Assembly: GCA_965197375.1 (NCBI GenBank)
Contig: CBDAMZ010000009.1
Coordinates: forward strand, 411,202 to 475,201
Reading direction: 5' to 3'
DNA length: 64,000 nt
Source: CBDAMZ01 sp965197375
Lineage (GTDB): Bacteria > Acidobacteriota > Vicinamibacteria > Vicinamibacterales > UBA8438
A program made the position numbers and the translations under genes. Positions 1-9,042 of this stretch are shown here, one piece after another (position 1 is the stretch's first letter; every line of letters starts with the position of its first letter). The notes under the pieces were generated by a model, which was given only the letters and a program-made list of their open reading frames with translations, did not search any database and was not told the DNA's origin.

Positions 1-2496
1 GTCCTCGCCGCCGTTGGTCTCTTTGCCCTGCTGGTCGGTGCGGCGGTGCGCGTGCGTCGCCCAGGGCACCAGGCGACGCTGCACTTCTTTTGGCTCACGG
101 TCGCGTTCTTTGGGATGCTGGCCTTCTCGTTCAGCGGGCGCCTGGACCGCCTCGATTGGATCCTCTTCTGGGCTGACGAAATTTCCATCCTCTTACTGGC
201 TCCGCTCTTTGTGCACTTCGCGTTCGTCTTTCCTGAGCGGTCACCGGGTTGGATGCGTAGTCGGCTCGGGCCTGTGGTATTTCCCCTGGTTTACCTGCCG
301 GCGCTCGTGCTCGGGATTGCACAGGTCGTTGCAGTCGTGGGGCCAGACGAAAGTGCTGGGTTTACCCGCGCCGTGGAGCGGATCTGGCGTCTCGAGCATG
401 TGTATTTGGCAGTGTGCATGGTGGGTGGCCTCGCGACGATGATCGTCGCGCTGCAACGCGTCCGGTCGGTGACGGCACGACGCCAGTTGCGATGGATCGT
501 TTCGGGTGCCATCCTCGGCGGACTGCCGTTTACGCTCGGGTACGCGGTGCCCTACGCGCTTGGCTTCGATCCGGTTGGCTGGCTCGATTTCACGGCGATT
601 CCGCTCGGTCTGATCCCCCTGGCGTTCGCATCGGCGATCGTCCGCTACCGGCTCCACGACGTCGAAGTCATCGTCAAGCGTGGACTGGTCTACACGGCGG
701 CAGTCGCGGCAATGATCGCGATCTACCTAGTGCTGGAGCGGCTCGCGAGCGAAGTGTTCTTGGAGGAGTCTGACGGGCACAACTCGATCATCGCGCTCCT
801 CGCCACCGCGGTTGTGGTACTTCTGGCCACGCCGGTGAAGAACTGGATTCAGACGATGCTCGACCGGGCACACTATCGTGACCGTTTCGACTACCGTCGC
901 GCGCTGGTCCGGTTTGCTCGTGATCTCAACAGCGACCTGGATCTACAGCGGCTGAGCGAGCGACTCGTTACTCGCGTGGCCGAGACGTTCGTGGTCGATC
1001 GGATGGCGCTCATGTTGGGTGACGCCCAGGGCGGGGACGCGAGCAGGGAATTCCGCCCGATTCGGTGGACGGGATTTGACGCGGCGCCACCACCGTCCCT
1101 GTCGCGTAGTTCGAGCATCGGGGAACGCCTTGACAGCCGTCACACGGCGGTCCTGGACGACCCCACGAGTCGACGTAAGCTTGCCCCTGACGACGCGGCG
1201 TTCTGGCGCGCACAGGGAATCTATTCCTTCGTCCCCTGTGTGTCCGAGGAAGGGACGATCGCCGTGATGGCGCTTGGCCGCAAGGGAAGCGGCGAGTCGC
1301 TGAGCAGTGAGGACATGGCGTTGCTCGCCGCTGTCGCCGGTCAGGTCGCCACGGCGCTCGAGAACGGTCGACTCTACGGCCAGTTGCAGCTGAAGGCAGG
1401 TGAGCTCGATCGGATGCGCCAGTTCAGCGAGAACATTATCGAATCGCTGAACGACGGCCTCGTCGTGCTTGATCTCGACGACCGGATCGTACGGTGGAAC
1501 ACCGGGATGGAGCGGCTCTACGGCTTGACGCGCGACGAGGCGACTGGCCGGAGCCTCGACGCGTTGTTCGACACGGCGTTCGTCGACCGCCTCCGCAAGG
1601 CGAGACAGGAGACCCCCGCAGGCGCCGAACTCTATCGCGTCCAGCTTCCGTCACGCCAGGCCGGGAACCGGCGGCTGCTCGTGAACGCCGCGACGGCGCC
1701 CCTGCTCGCACCCGGCGGCGGTGCGAGCGGTACGATGATTATCATCGAAAATATCACTGAGCGCGTGCAGCTCGAGGAGCAGCTTCAAATCTCCGAGAAG
1801 ATGGCGTCGATCGGCCTGCTGGCCGCGGGGGTGGCGCACGAGGTCAATACGCCGCTCACGGGCATTTCGAGCTTCACGCAGATGCTACTTGAGGGTGCCG
1901 ACCCGGAAGACCCGAAGACGCGGGTGCTCGAGAAGATCGAACGGCAAACGTTCCGCGCCGCTAAAATCGTCAACGGGTTATTGCACCTGGCACGACAGGG
2001 TCGAACAGACACCGCGGGTCCGATCGATGCCAACGTAGTCGTCAACGATGTTCTCGCATTGCTGGAGCACCAGCTCCGGGCGGTGAACGTCAAGGTGCGG
2101 CGCGAGCTGTCCAAGACGCCGGTGGTCGTGCATGGGATTGAGTTCAAGGTTCAGCAGGTGTTCCTCAACCTGTTTCTCAACGCCCGTGACGCGATGTCCA
2201 AGGGGGGGTGGCTCACAATCCGGAGTCGGATTGAGGATTCGCAGGCGATCATTGAGGTGGCGGACACCGGATCGGGTATCCCCAGGGAGCACCTGTCGAG
2301 AATCTACGATCCGTTCTTCACCACGAAAGCGCCTGGTCAGGGCACGGGGCTGGGGCTCTCGGTCACGTACGGGGTGATCCAGGAGCATGATGGACACATC
2401 GAGTGCGAGAGCCAGCCGGGACAGGGCACCAGATTCACGTTGACCCTGCCTCTGGCGGCGTCTGGCCGGGAGCGCCCGTCAGAGGCTGTCAACTGA
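1..2496 (+). CDS. Membrane sensor histidine kinase (5' end cut by window)
   Basis: The reading frame is open to base 1, so the start lies upstream; the GTG at 46 is internal. The N-terminal third is a run of hydrophobic helices with a HFAFVFPER-type motif. A GAF-like region follows at about 930-1370, then a PAS domain at about 1420-1760. The HisKA box AHEVNTPL has its phosphoacceptor His near 1836. The HATPase boxes are NLFLNARDAM, DTGSGIP and GTGLGLS. It autophosphorylates and should signal to the NtrC-type regulator that starts 8 bp downstream. The signal sensed is unknown; the membrane part and the GAF and PAS domains suggest several inputs. Confidence 0.93.
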   Translation, partial: VLAAVGLFALLVGAAVRVRRPGHQATLHFFWLTVAFFGMLAFSFSGRLDRLDWILFWADEISILLLAPLFVHFAFVFPERSPGWMRSRLGPVVFPLVYLPALVLGIAQVVAVVGPDESAGFTRAVERIWRLEHVYLAVCMVGGLATMIVALQRVRSVTARRQLRWIVSGAILGGLPFTLGYAVPYALGFDPVGWLDFTAIPLGLIPLAFASAIVRYRLHDVEVIVKRGLVYTAAVAAMIAIYLVLERLASEVFLEESDGHNSIIALLATAVVVLLATPVKNWIQTMLDRAHYRDRFDYRRALVRFARDLNSDLDLQRLSERLVTRVAETFVVDRMALMLGDAQGGDASREFRPIRWTGFDAAPPPSLSRSSSIGERLDSRHTAVLDDPTSRRKLAPDDAAFWRAQGIYSFVPCVSEEGTIAVMALGRKGSGESLSSEDMALLAAVAGQVATALENGRLYGQLQLKAGELDRMRQFSENIIESLNDGLVVLDLDDRIVRWNTGMERLYGLTRDEATGRSLDALFDTAFVDRLRKARQETPAGAELYRVQLPSRQAGNRRLLVNAATAPLLAPGGGASGTMIIIENITERVQLEEQLQISEKMASIGLLAAGVAHEVNTPLTGISSFTQMLLEGADPEDPKTRVLEKIERQTFRAAKIVNGLLHLARQGRTDTAGPIDANVVVNDVLALLEHQLRAVNVKVRRELSKTPVVVHGIEFKVQQVFLNLFLNARDAMSKGGWLTIRSRIEDSQAIIEVADTGSGIPREHLSRIYDPFFTTKAPGQGTGLGLSVTYGVIQEHDGHIECESQPGQGTRFTLTLPLAASGRERPSEAVN

Positions 2497-2504
2497 ACGT
2501 TACC

Positions 2505-3956
2505 ATGCTGCAAAACGCTTCCATCCTGGTTGTTGACGACGAAGCGATCATGCGCGAGATCCTCGACTCACTGTTGACGCGCGAGGGATGTCGCGTTCGG
2601 CTCGCGGGGTCTGGCGAAGAGGGCGTCGAGCTGGTGAAGACCGAGTCATTTGACGCTGTCGTCGTCGACGTGATGATGCCTGGGATGAGCGGGATCCAAG
2701 TGCTGGGAGAAATCAGACGGCTCGACGATGAGTTGCCGGTCATCATGATCACCGCGTTCGGAACCTCGAGCAATACGCGGGAGGCGTTCCAGCGTGGCGC
2801 GTTTGACTTCATTGAGAAGCCGTTCAAGAACGACGACGTCCTGGTTGTGGTTCGCAACGCTGCCGCGCAGCGACGCCTCGCCACCGAAAACCGCGCGCTG
2901 CGCCAGAATCTCCAGGCGCAAACGGACCGGTTCAACGACATCATTGGACCGAGCCCTCGGATGCGTCGGGTATTCGACCTGATCGCCCAGGCGGCCCCAA
3001 GCCGGACGACGATCCTCGTCCAGGGCGAGAGCGGCACCGGTAAGGAGCTGGTGGCCCGAGCGGTGCATGCTAATTCGCCCCGTAACGCTCGACAGTTCGT
3101 TACGGTTAACTCCGGAAGTCTGCCACCCGATCTACTGGAGTCAAATCTCTTTGGCCACGTCAAGGGGGCATTTACCGGTGCCGTGGCGCCGAAAAAGGGC
3201 CTATTCGAGCTGGCGGACCGGGGCAGTATTTTCTTCGACGAGATCGGGAACATTCCACTGGAGACCCAAGCGAAGCTCCTCCGGGTTATCCAGGAACGTG
3301 AGTTCATGCGGCTCGGTGGTATTGAAACGATGAAAGTCGACGCGCGGATCATCGCCGCGACGAACGTTGACCTTCAGCGTATGGTCGAGGGGGGGCGCTT
3401 CCGGGAGGATCTATACTACCGGCTGCACGTCATCACGATCGAGCTCCCACCGCTGCGCGATCGCAAGGAGGATATCCCTCTGCTGGCACAGAGCTTCCTC
3501 GAAAAGTACGGGGATGAAAATGGCAAGGCGGGTCTAGAGCTCGCGGCGGAGGCGCTCAGCCTGCTTGAGGACTATCACTGGCCGGGCAATGTGCGCGAGC
3601 TGGAAAACGTCATTGAACGAGCGGTTGTACTTACGCCAGGCCCCCGGATCGGCGCTGACCTGATCCCAGAGGCTGTTCGCGTGGCGCACTCCTTCCAGCT
3701 TCCGAGCTTCGACATGCCACCCGAAGGGGTTCCCTTCAAGAAAATCGTCGAGGACATGGAGGCGAACTTGATCGTACGCTCGCTTGAGGCGGCGGACGGT
3801 GTACAGAAGCGCGCGGCGGAATTGCTACAGATCAAGCCGACGACCCTCAATGAAATGATCAAGCGCTATGGGATTAAGACACGCCGCCGGCGCGGCGCCG
3901 GCGGCGCGGTGCCGGCGGCGCGACGGACGCGCCACGTGGTGGGGCGGGGACCTTGA
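2505..3956 (+). CDS. Sigma54-dependent response regulator, NtrC family
   Basis: Three domains are visible. The receiver has VVDDE and the phosphoacceptor Asp in VVVDVMMPG. The AAA+ sigma54 activator has GESGTGKE (Walker A) and the GAFTGA loop that contacts sigma54. The C-terminus is a Fis-type helix-turn-helix. The same frame stays open upstream to 2403, inside the kinase gene, but ATG 2505 is chosen because the receiver begins right after it and it follows the kinase stop by 8 bp. It forms a two-component pair with that kinase. The last ~20 residues are an unusual Arg/Gly/Ala-rich tail encoded by a GC palindrome. Target genes are not evident here. Confidence 0.95.
   Translation: MLQNASILVVDDEAIMREILDSLLTREGCRVRLAGSGEEGVELVKTESFDAVVVDVMMPGMSGIQVLGEIRRLDDELPVIMITAFGTSSNTREAFQRGAFDFIEKPFKNDDVLVVVRNAAAQRRLATENRALRQNLQAQTDRFNDIIGPSPRMRRVFDLIAQAAPSRTTILVQGESGTGKELVARAVHANSPRNARQFVTVNSGSLPPDLLESNLFGHVKGAFTGAVAPKKGLFELADRGSIFFDEIGNIPLETQAKLLRVIQEREFMRLGGIETMKVDARIIAATNVDLQRMVEGGRFREDLYYRLHVITIELPPLRDRKEDIPLLAQSFLEKYGDENGKAGLELAAEALSLLEDYHWPGNVRELENVIERAVVLTPGPRIGADLIPEAVRVAHSFQLPSFDMPPEGVPFKKIVEDMEANLIVRSLEAADGVQKRAAELLQIKPTTLNEMIKRYGIKTRRRRGAGGAVPAARRTRHVVGRGP
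3882..3906. repeat. 25-nt GC-only palindrome at the 3' end of the regulator gene
   Basis: Two 12-base arms (3882-3893 and 3895-3906) are perfect reverse complements around a single G. The palindrome lies inside the coding sequence and encodes part of the Arg/Gly/Ala-rich tail. A related GCCGGCGGCGCG stretch follows at once. It could fold as a strong hairpin near the end of the transcript, but there is no T-run, so it is not a standard intrinsic terminator. Confidence 0.6.
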
Positions 3957-4088
3957 CACCACCCGTCCATCAGCGGGCGAGTCTGAGGTCTGGCTCGGGA
4001 CCCAACGCGGAGCCCGCCGAGCTCATCGGCCTCATCGATGAGTACCTGCCCCGTGTTGAATAGTGGCCTAGCGTTCAGACTCGGAATA

Positions 4089-5390
4089 CTAGTTGCCTGA
4101 CCGGGGCCGGCCGCGGCGCGCGCGCGCACGCGTGCCGTGCGACGACCTGGTCTGGCGCCGCTCAGTGACGACCTCGATCATCCGTTCGTACTTGTCGAGG
4201 ATGAGGTCCCACGCGTAGTTGGTTCTGATGTACGCTTGGCCGTTTCGGCCAAGCATGGCTCGGAGCTCGGCGTTGCCAAGCAGCATCTTCAGGCACTCGA
4301 CGAACTCGTCTCGATCCGCGTAGTAGAGGCCGGCGTTACTACGTTGACAATGATCGGTCAGCACGTCGCTTCGCGCGTTCGCAAGCACGGGCGTGCCGAC
4401 GGCGAACGCCTCCAGTGCCAATAGCGACAAGCTCTCGTAGGGTGACGGCACCACGACGACGGTGGCTGCCTCGAGTGCATCGAGGCGCTCGGCCTCCGGC
4501 AGCATACCGGCGAACCGAATGAATGGCTCTTCGGGAATCGGCATCAGCTTCACCCCTATGAGAGCAAGCGTGGCGTCTCCCTGCTCGGCAGCGTAGCTGG
4601 CGAAATACTCGATCAACTCCTCGCACCCCTTACCGCGGTCGATGCGCCCACCGTACAGCGCGAAGGGTCCATACAGGCGGTGCCGCCGGCGAAATGCGGC
4701 ACCATGAGATCCGGGTCCGTTGTCCTGCGCGCGGTCGTCGTTCGATTCAGCGGTGTGATTCACGGTCCCCTCAAGGTGGGGTGGCAAGTTGACGCCGCAG
4801 CCGACGATCTCCTGTGCCTTCGCCCGAATGTTGAAGCGGTTTCGCAGGAAGGTGCGCTCGACGGACGTGTTAAAAGCTATCCCTGCCGGCAGGTTGAAGA
4901 CGTCTCGGTATATTTCGAGTCCGATGGCTGGCTCGTCGTGCGCCGTCGGCACCAGGATGCTCCGCCCCGGGTCGACGCGCAGGCCGAGCACGGTTGGTGC
5001 ATAGAGGTAGGTGAAGAAGATGAGGGCGTCGTACGACGCATGGTGCTGTTCTAGGTACTCAAGCAGGGCGGGACACCAGGGCCCTTGCTGCTGCAGCCAC
5101 TCCTGCTCATCCTCGGCGGTGTGTGGGTTGGCGAAGATCCAGTCGGAGTACTCGTTGAAGCGTTTGATGTCACGAGCACGCGCGCTCGCGAACCGCCTGA
5201 CGGCGACACCCCGAATCCGGTCCGGACCCTCGGGATATTCGTTCGCCCAGCAGATATAGTCTCGAGCGCAAGTGGTTAACACTTCGACCCGGTGACGAGT
5301 CGCGAGGCGCTCGGCGATGAGCCGACAATGATACTCGGAGCCGCCCAAGATCTCGGCGCCGTACCGTTGGACGATAAAAGCGATGTTCAC
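4089..5390 (-). CDS. GT4-family glycosyltransferase (paralogue type A)
   Basis: A GT-B fold glycosyltransferase of about 433 residues. The N-terminal Rossmann half starts IVQRYGAEILGGSE. The C-terminal half carries the GT4 EX7E motif in YESLSLLALE and a glycine-rich donor-site loop (LYGGRIDRGKGCEEL). The start is GTG, overlapping the stop of the upstream glycosyltransferase by 4 bases (GTGA). It is the last gene of a five-gene minus-strand unit and is clearly paralogous to the gene at 7699-9042 (shared VQRYGA and TTCARDYI). It probably adds sugars to a surface glycan; donor and acceptor are unknown. Confidence 0.9.
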   Translation of the reverse strand: MNIAFIVQRYGAEILGGSEYHCRLIAERLATRHRVEVLTTCARDYICWANEYPEGPDRIRGVAVRRFASARARDIKRFNEYSDWIFANPHTAEDEQEWLQQQGPWCPALLEYLEQHHASYDALIFFTYLYAPTVLGLRVDPGRSILVPTAHDEPAIGLEIYRDVFNLPAGIAFNTSVERTFLRNRFNIRAKAQEIVGCGVNLPPHLEGTVNHTAESNDDRAQDNGPGSHGAAFRRRHRLYGPFALYGGRIDRGKGCEELIEYFASYAAEQGDATLALIGVKLMPIPEEPFIRFAGMLPEAERLDALEAATVVVVPSPYESLSLLALEAFAVGTPVLANARSDVLTDHCQRSNAGLYYADRDEFVECLKMLLGNAELRAMLGRNGQAYIRTNYAWDLILDKYERMIEVVTERRQTRSSHGTRARARRGRPRSGN

Positions 5391-6475
5391 GCGCTGAAAG
5401 CGTCGATCATGCGGTCGAGCGCCGTTGCGGCGCGATCCATAGTGAGGGCAACCAGTCGCTTCCGCTGGCCGGCGATGACTGACGCTCTCAGGGTCTCATC
5501 GTACACCAGGAGGCCAAGAAGCTCCGCGGCGTATTCGAGGTCCTTCGGTGAAAAGCATACCCCAGCACCACCCAGCGTCTCTGGCACGGCCGCGGCGGCG
5601 TAGGCGAGGATTGGCACATCGGCGGCCATGGCTTCGAGGAGGGGCACGCAGAAACCTTCATGCTCGCTCATGGAGACGTACGCGTCAGCGTGTCGATAAT
5701 AGGTCACGAGTTCCCTATCTGGGACTGGCCCGGTGAACAGGAACCGATCAGCCTGCATTCTATATTCGGTGAGCAGTGCGCGGAGCATCGCGTAATAGCG
5801 CGGCACCGTGTTGACATGGCCGACGAAGATAAATCGGTACTCTGTATCGACATACCGCTTGTAGTACTCAGCTAGCCGGATGTGATCCTCAAGTTTCTTG
5901 TTGGGGGCGACGCGACCGACAAAGAGGATGTTGGTGAGGCCGTCGTTTAACACGTGCTCCAACGCCGGTTGGCTCGGTGTGTTAGTAATGCGATCGGTAT
6001 CGGCGACAATCGACATCACGCCCGTCCTCTCGAAACCGAGTGCCTCGAGCTCTTGCCGGTTGTATTCCGAGTCGCCGAGCGCGAGGTCGACGCGTCCGGC
6101 CAGGCGAGCCAGCTCGTGACGACCGAGGACGGCGAGGCGGAAGATCCCTGGGTCGTACGGGGCAAAGAAGTGCGCCGGGGTGACGTTGTGGTACTGGAGC
6201 ACCCGACCGCCTGGAAGCTCGGCCAGCGCGTCAGTCATCGGCGACGGAACTGCGAAATGCAGCACCGTGATGTCGCCGCGGCGCGCGCCCGGGTCGGTGA
6301 ACTGGTGTGCGTCGTTCCTCAGGTCATCGTCGATCGACAACGCGTAGAGGTCCGAAGTGTGGCCCTTGTGCCGGAGCAGGTCTCGAACTCGTAGTGCGCT
6401 GTTACCAACAGCGTCACCGTGGTGAGCCGCCGGGACCCACTGGTTTATGACCATTGGGGTGACATCAGTCCTCAT
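5387..6475 (-). CDS. GT4-family glycosyltransferase (paralogue type B)
   Basis: A GT-B glycosyltransferase with the EX7E motif in SEHEGFCVPLLEAM and a nucleotide-sugar loop ILFVGRVAPNKKLEDHI. ATG 6475 is chosen because it overlaps the preceding gene's stop by 11 bases with AAGG just before it; ATG 6454 is an alternative. The frame extends further upstream, but that part lies inside the neighbouring gene. It is paralogous to the gene at 6465-7688 (GDAVGN versus GDAIGN near the start). Substrate unknown; a role in the same surface-glycan pathway is inferred from tight coupling. Confidence 0.9.
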   Translation of the reverse strand: MRTDVTPMVINQWVPAAHHGDAVGNSALRVRDLLRHKGHTSDLYALSIDDDLRNDAHQFTDPGARRGDITVLHFAVPSPMTDALAELPGGRVLQYHNVTPAHFFAPYDPGIFRLAVLGRHELARLAGRVDLALGDSEYNRQELEALGFERTGVMSIVADTDRITNTPSQPALEHVLNDGLTNILFVGRVAPNKKLEDHIRLAEYYKRYVDTEYRFIFVGHVNTVPRYYAMLRALLTEYRMQADRFLFTGPVPDRELVTYYRHADAYVSMSEHEGFCVPLLEAMAADVPILAYAAAAVPETLGGAGVCFSPKDLEYAAELLGLLVYDETLRASVIAGQRKRLVALTMDRAATALDRMIDAFSA

Positions 6476-7688
6476 CCTTGGATGGTTTCGGTAGAGCCTG
6501 GAATGCCGACGGCCGATAACGTTGAAGTTTCTCCAGTTCATTGGCGCGGTCGAATTGGTGCCAGAAGTCCAGGGTGACGGGCGGATGTGGTCGCCTCGGG
6601 GCGTGACGTACCTTGTCAACAAATCCGAGCAGTTTAGCGGAAAAATCTTTTTGGAGTAGGCGGTCTAGCGCCGAATCTTGTGTGCGCAGGATCTCCTCCT
6701 GCAACGCCTGGTTGGACAAGACGGCGTGCATTAATGCTGCGACGTGCCGGGCATCCTTGTGATCATATAACACCCCTCCGCCGTCCATCGTCGCTGGGAC
6801 CACTGCCGCGTCGAACGCCATCACCGGAATCCGCTTGTAGAAGGCTTCGATGAGGGGAACACAGAAACCCTCGTGTTCGCTGGCTGAGAGGTAGAGATCG
6901 GCCACGTCATACAGTGCGACAAGCTGCTCATTCGAGACGTGGCCGATGAAGTGCACGTCCGGTGTGCGTAAGCTTGCGATTAGGCCTGACACCGACGCGA
7001 CGTACTTCTCGAACCCGTGATGCGAACCAACGAGCAGGAGCTTTGCCGCCGAATTGTATTTGAGACGGTAGGCATGGAAGAAACGCACGAGATCCTCGAT
7101 GCGCTTATTCGGAATCAGTCGGCCCACGAAGAGAATGTTAGTTGAGGCATCGTCGAAGTCTCGAGCTAGTAAGTCATTCGGCGCCACCTCGAGGTGATCG
7201 AAGTTTGGGACAACCGGTAGGACTCCTGTTCGTTGGAATCCCATCTGTTCTAGCTCTATGCGATTGAACTCGGAGTCACCCAGCGCGAAATCGCACCTGG
7301 GCACGTACGCGCCAAGTTCACGCCGGCCGTTGTAGCACGCCTCGACGAGCGTGGGATTGACGCCAATGAAATACTGGGGCGGCGTGATGTTGTGGTAGAC
7401 AAGAATCATCCGTTCTGGGAGCGCGAACGCGACGCGCGAGGCACGAGAGGCAATCGAAAAGTGGTGAATAAGGATATTGTCAGCGTCGCTGTCCGCGAGG
7501 AGCTGGCGGTAGTCGACCGTCCGATCTTCCAACAGCGGGTCAACCGTTTCCACGTAGATACGCGATTCGTTCCCTGTGCCTTGCAGCACTTTCTGAATGC
7601 CGAGCACCTCGTTGCCGATGGCATCGCCGTAGCCTAAGGTGGCGAGGACCTGGTGCACCTGGGCTTCGTGCTTCCCGTTCGTTGACAC
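6465..7688 (-). CDS. GT4-family glycosyltransferase (paralogue type B')
   Basis: About 407 residues, GTG start. It shows ILFVGRLIPNKRIEDLV and the EX7E motif in SEHEGFCVPLIEAF, which identify the C-terminal GT4 half. The N-terminus, with GYGDAIGNEVLGIQKVL, matches its downstream paralogue at 5387-6475. It sits 10 bp after the stop of the 7699-9042 gene, within the five-gene minus-strand unit. The C-terminal ~40 residues are a charged tail beyond the core fold. Substrate unknown. Confidence 0.9.
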   Translation of the reverse strand: MSTNGKHEAQVHQVLATLGYGDAIGNEVLGIQKVLQGTGNESRIYVETVDPLLEDRTVDYRQLLADSDADNILIHHFSIASRASRVAFALPERMILVYHNITPPQYFIGVNPTLVEACYNGRRELGAYVPRCDFALGDSEFNRIELEQMGFQRTGVLPVVPNFDHLEVAPNDLLARDFDDASTNILFVGRLIPNKRIEDLVRFFHAYRLKYNSAAKLLLVGSHHGFEKYVASVSGLIASLRTPDVHFIGHVSNEQLVALYDVADLYLSASEHEGFCVPLIEAFYKRIPVMAFDAAVVPATMDGGGVLYDHKDARHVAALMHAVLSNQALQEEILRTQDSALDRLLQKDFSAKLLGFVDKVRHAPRRPHPPVTLDFWHQFDRANELEKLQRYRPSAFQALPKPSKDED

Positions 7689-7698
7689 CGTCTAGTCG

Positions 7699-9042
7699 TT
7701 ACTCCTTATCCTGCTGGTGATCGATGTGTGAGCCAACTGTACCGCGAAGCTCTGGTAACACGGGACCGGTTGGCAGACAGTCGACCACTTCCCGTGCTGC
7801 GCGGAGATCACGGCGCCGGCGACCGAACCACCCTGGTAACCGTTCGATGCGGTGCTCGATGCCCCGGCGGTCTTCACGTCGCAGCCGTTCTAGCATATCG
7901 AGGTATTTTCGTTCGACAACTGGCCAGGTGTAGTGCTGGTCGAAGTACGCTCGACCATTAGTGGCAAGTGCCGTGCGAAGGTCTCGGCTGGTTTCCAGCG
8001 TGTGCAGTGATGCAGCAAACTCTTCGTAGGTTGTGTAGTAGAGTCCCGCGTTCGCACGGACGGCCTGCCCTCTGAGTACATCGCACGCCCCATTCACGAG
8101 CACGGGGCGTCGCATTGCCCAGGCCTCGAGCGTCACCATCGACAGACTCTCGTAGTAGGACGGCATTACAAGGAGGTCCGCAGCGGCCATGGCATCGAAC
8201 TTCTCTTCGTCTGTCACGAATCCCAGATGATGGATCTGTGGATGCGATGGAATGGTCATGACCGGGTTCCCGATTAGGACTAGTGTCAGCCGTCGGGACA
8301 CGCGACTCGCATAGCGGCTGAAGTGGGAAAATAACTCCGCGCACCCCTTGTTCTTGTCAATCCGGCCCACGTAGAGCACGAAGCGTCCCCGGATGCCGGT
8401 TCGTTCGCGAAAGCGCCTAGCACTTGCGCGCGGGGGCACCTCGGAGCCGACTCCAACCACGACACCCGGCACGTCACCGTTGTCCGAGACCCTTTGAATG
8501 AGGGCACGTTCCTCGAACGAGTTGTACATGAGTGCGCGGACGGTACGGAACGTCGTCCGGAACATAGCCAGGCCGAGCGCCGGGTCGCGCTCGGCCGTCG
8601 GCACCAACAGCGCGCGCGGCGCGACCGCTCGGATGCTGTGATACGCGTGGTAGTACCGGTAGCTGAAGAAAATGAGGTAATCGTAGGTCGGTGCGTGGCG
8701 GCGAATGTGGTTAACGAGCGCCGGGCTGGTCGGCCCTTCTGAACGAAGCCAGCCGAGCTCATCTGCCAGCGAGTGTGTGTGGCCGAAGACGTGCTCCGAG
8801 CGACGCCCGAAGTCGTCCGGGTCACGCTCCCGTTGCACCGGAAAGCGTCGTACCGGTAGGTCGTTCACGAACTCGACGCCGGCCGGGATTTCGTTACGCC
8901 ACGTGATGTAGTCGCGGGCGCACGTCGTCAGGACTTCGACTTTGGCGTGGCGCGCCAACCGCTCGGCTACATAGCGCGCGTGCAGTTCGGCCCCACCGTT
9001 GAGATCAGCGCCGTAGCGCTGGACGACGACCGCGAGTTTCAC
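7699..9042 (-). CDS. GT4-family glycosyltransferase (paralogue type A')
   Basis: About 447 residues; its GTG start overlaps the stop of the accessory gene by 4 bases (GTGA). GT4 signatures are LYVGRIDKNKGCAELF and EX7E in YESLSMVTLE. The N-terminus, VVVQRYGADLNGGAELHA, and the TTCARDYI motif mark it as a paralogue of 4089-5390. About 50 basic residues trail the catalytic fold. Likely part of the same surface polysaccharide or glycoprotein assembly route; no donor can be assigned from sequence alone. Confidence 0.9.
   Translation of the reverse strand: MKLAVVVQRYGADLNGGAELHARYVAERLARHAKVEVLTTCARDYITWRNEIPAGVEFVNDLPVRRFPVQRERDPDDFGRRSEHVFGHTHSLADELGWLRSEGPTSPALVNHIRRHAPTYDYLIFFSYRYYHAYHSIRAVAPRALLVPTAERDPALGLAMFRTTFRTVRALMYNSFEERALIQRVSDNGDVPGVVVGVGSEVPPRASARRFRERTGIRGRFVLYVGRIDKNKGCAELFSHFSRYASRVSRRLTLVLIGNPVMTIPSHPQIHHLGFVTDEEKFDAMAAADLLVMPSYYESLSMVTLEAWAMRRPVLVNGACDVLRGQAVRANAGLYYTTYEEFAASLHTLETSRDLRTALATNGRAYFDQHYTWPVVERKYLDMLERLRREDRRGIEHRIERLPGWFGRRRRDLRAAREVVDCLPTGPVLPELRGTVGSHIDHQQDKE

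Noticed and set aside
2489..3352. Long antisense open frames, for example 2489-3352 minus and 53519-54235 minus.
   Set aside because: They lie opposite strongly supported genes and reflect high-GC codon usage; their translations match no family.
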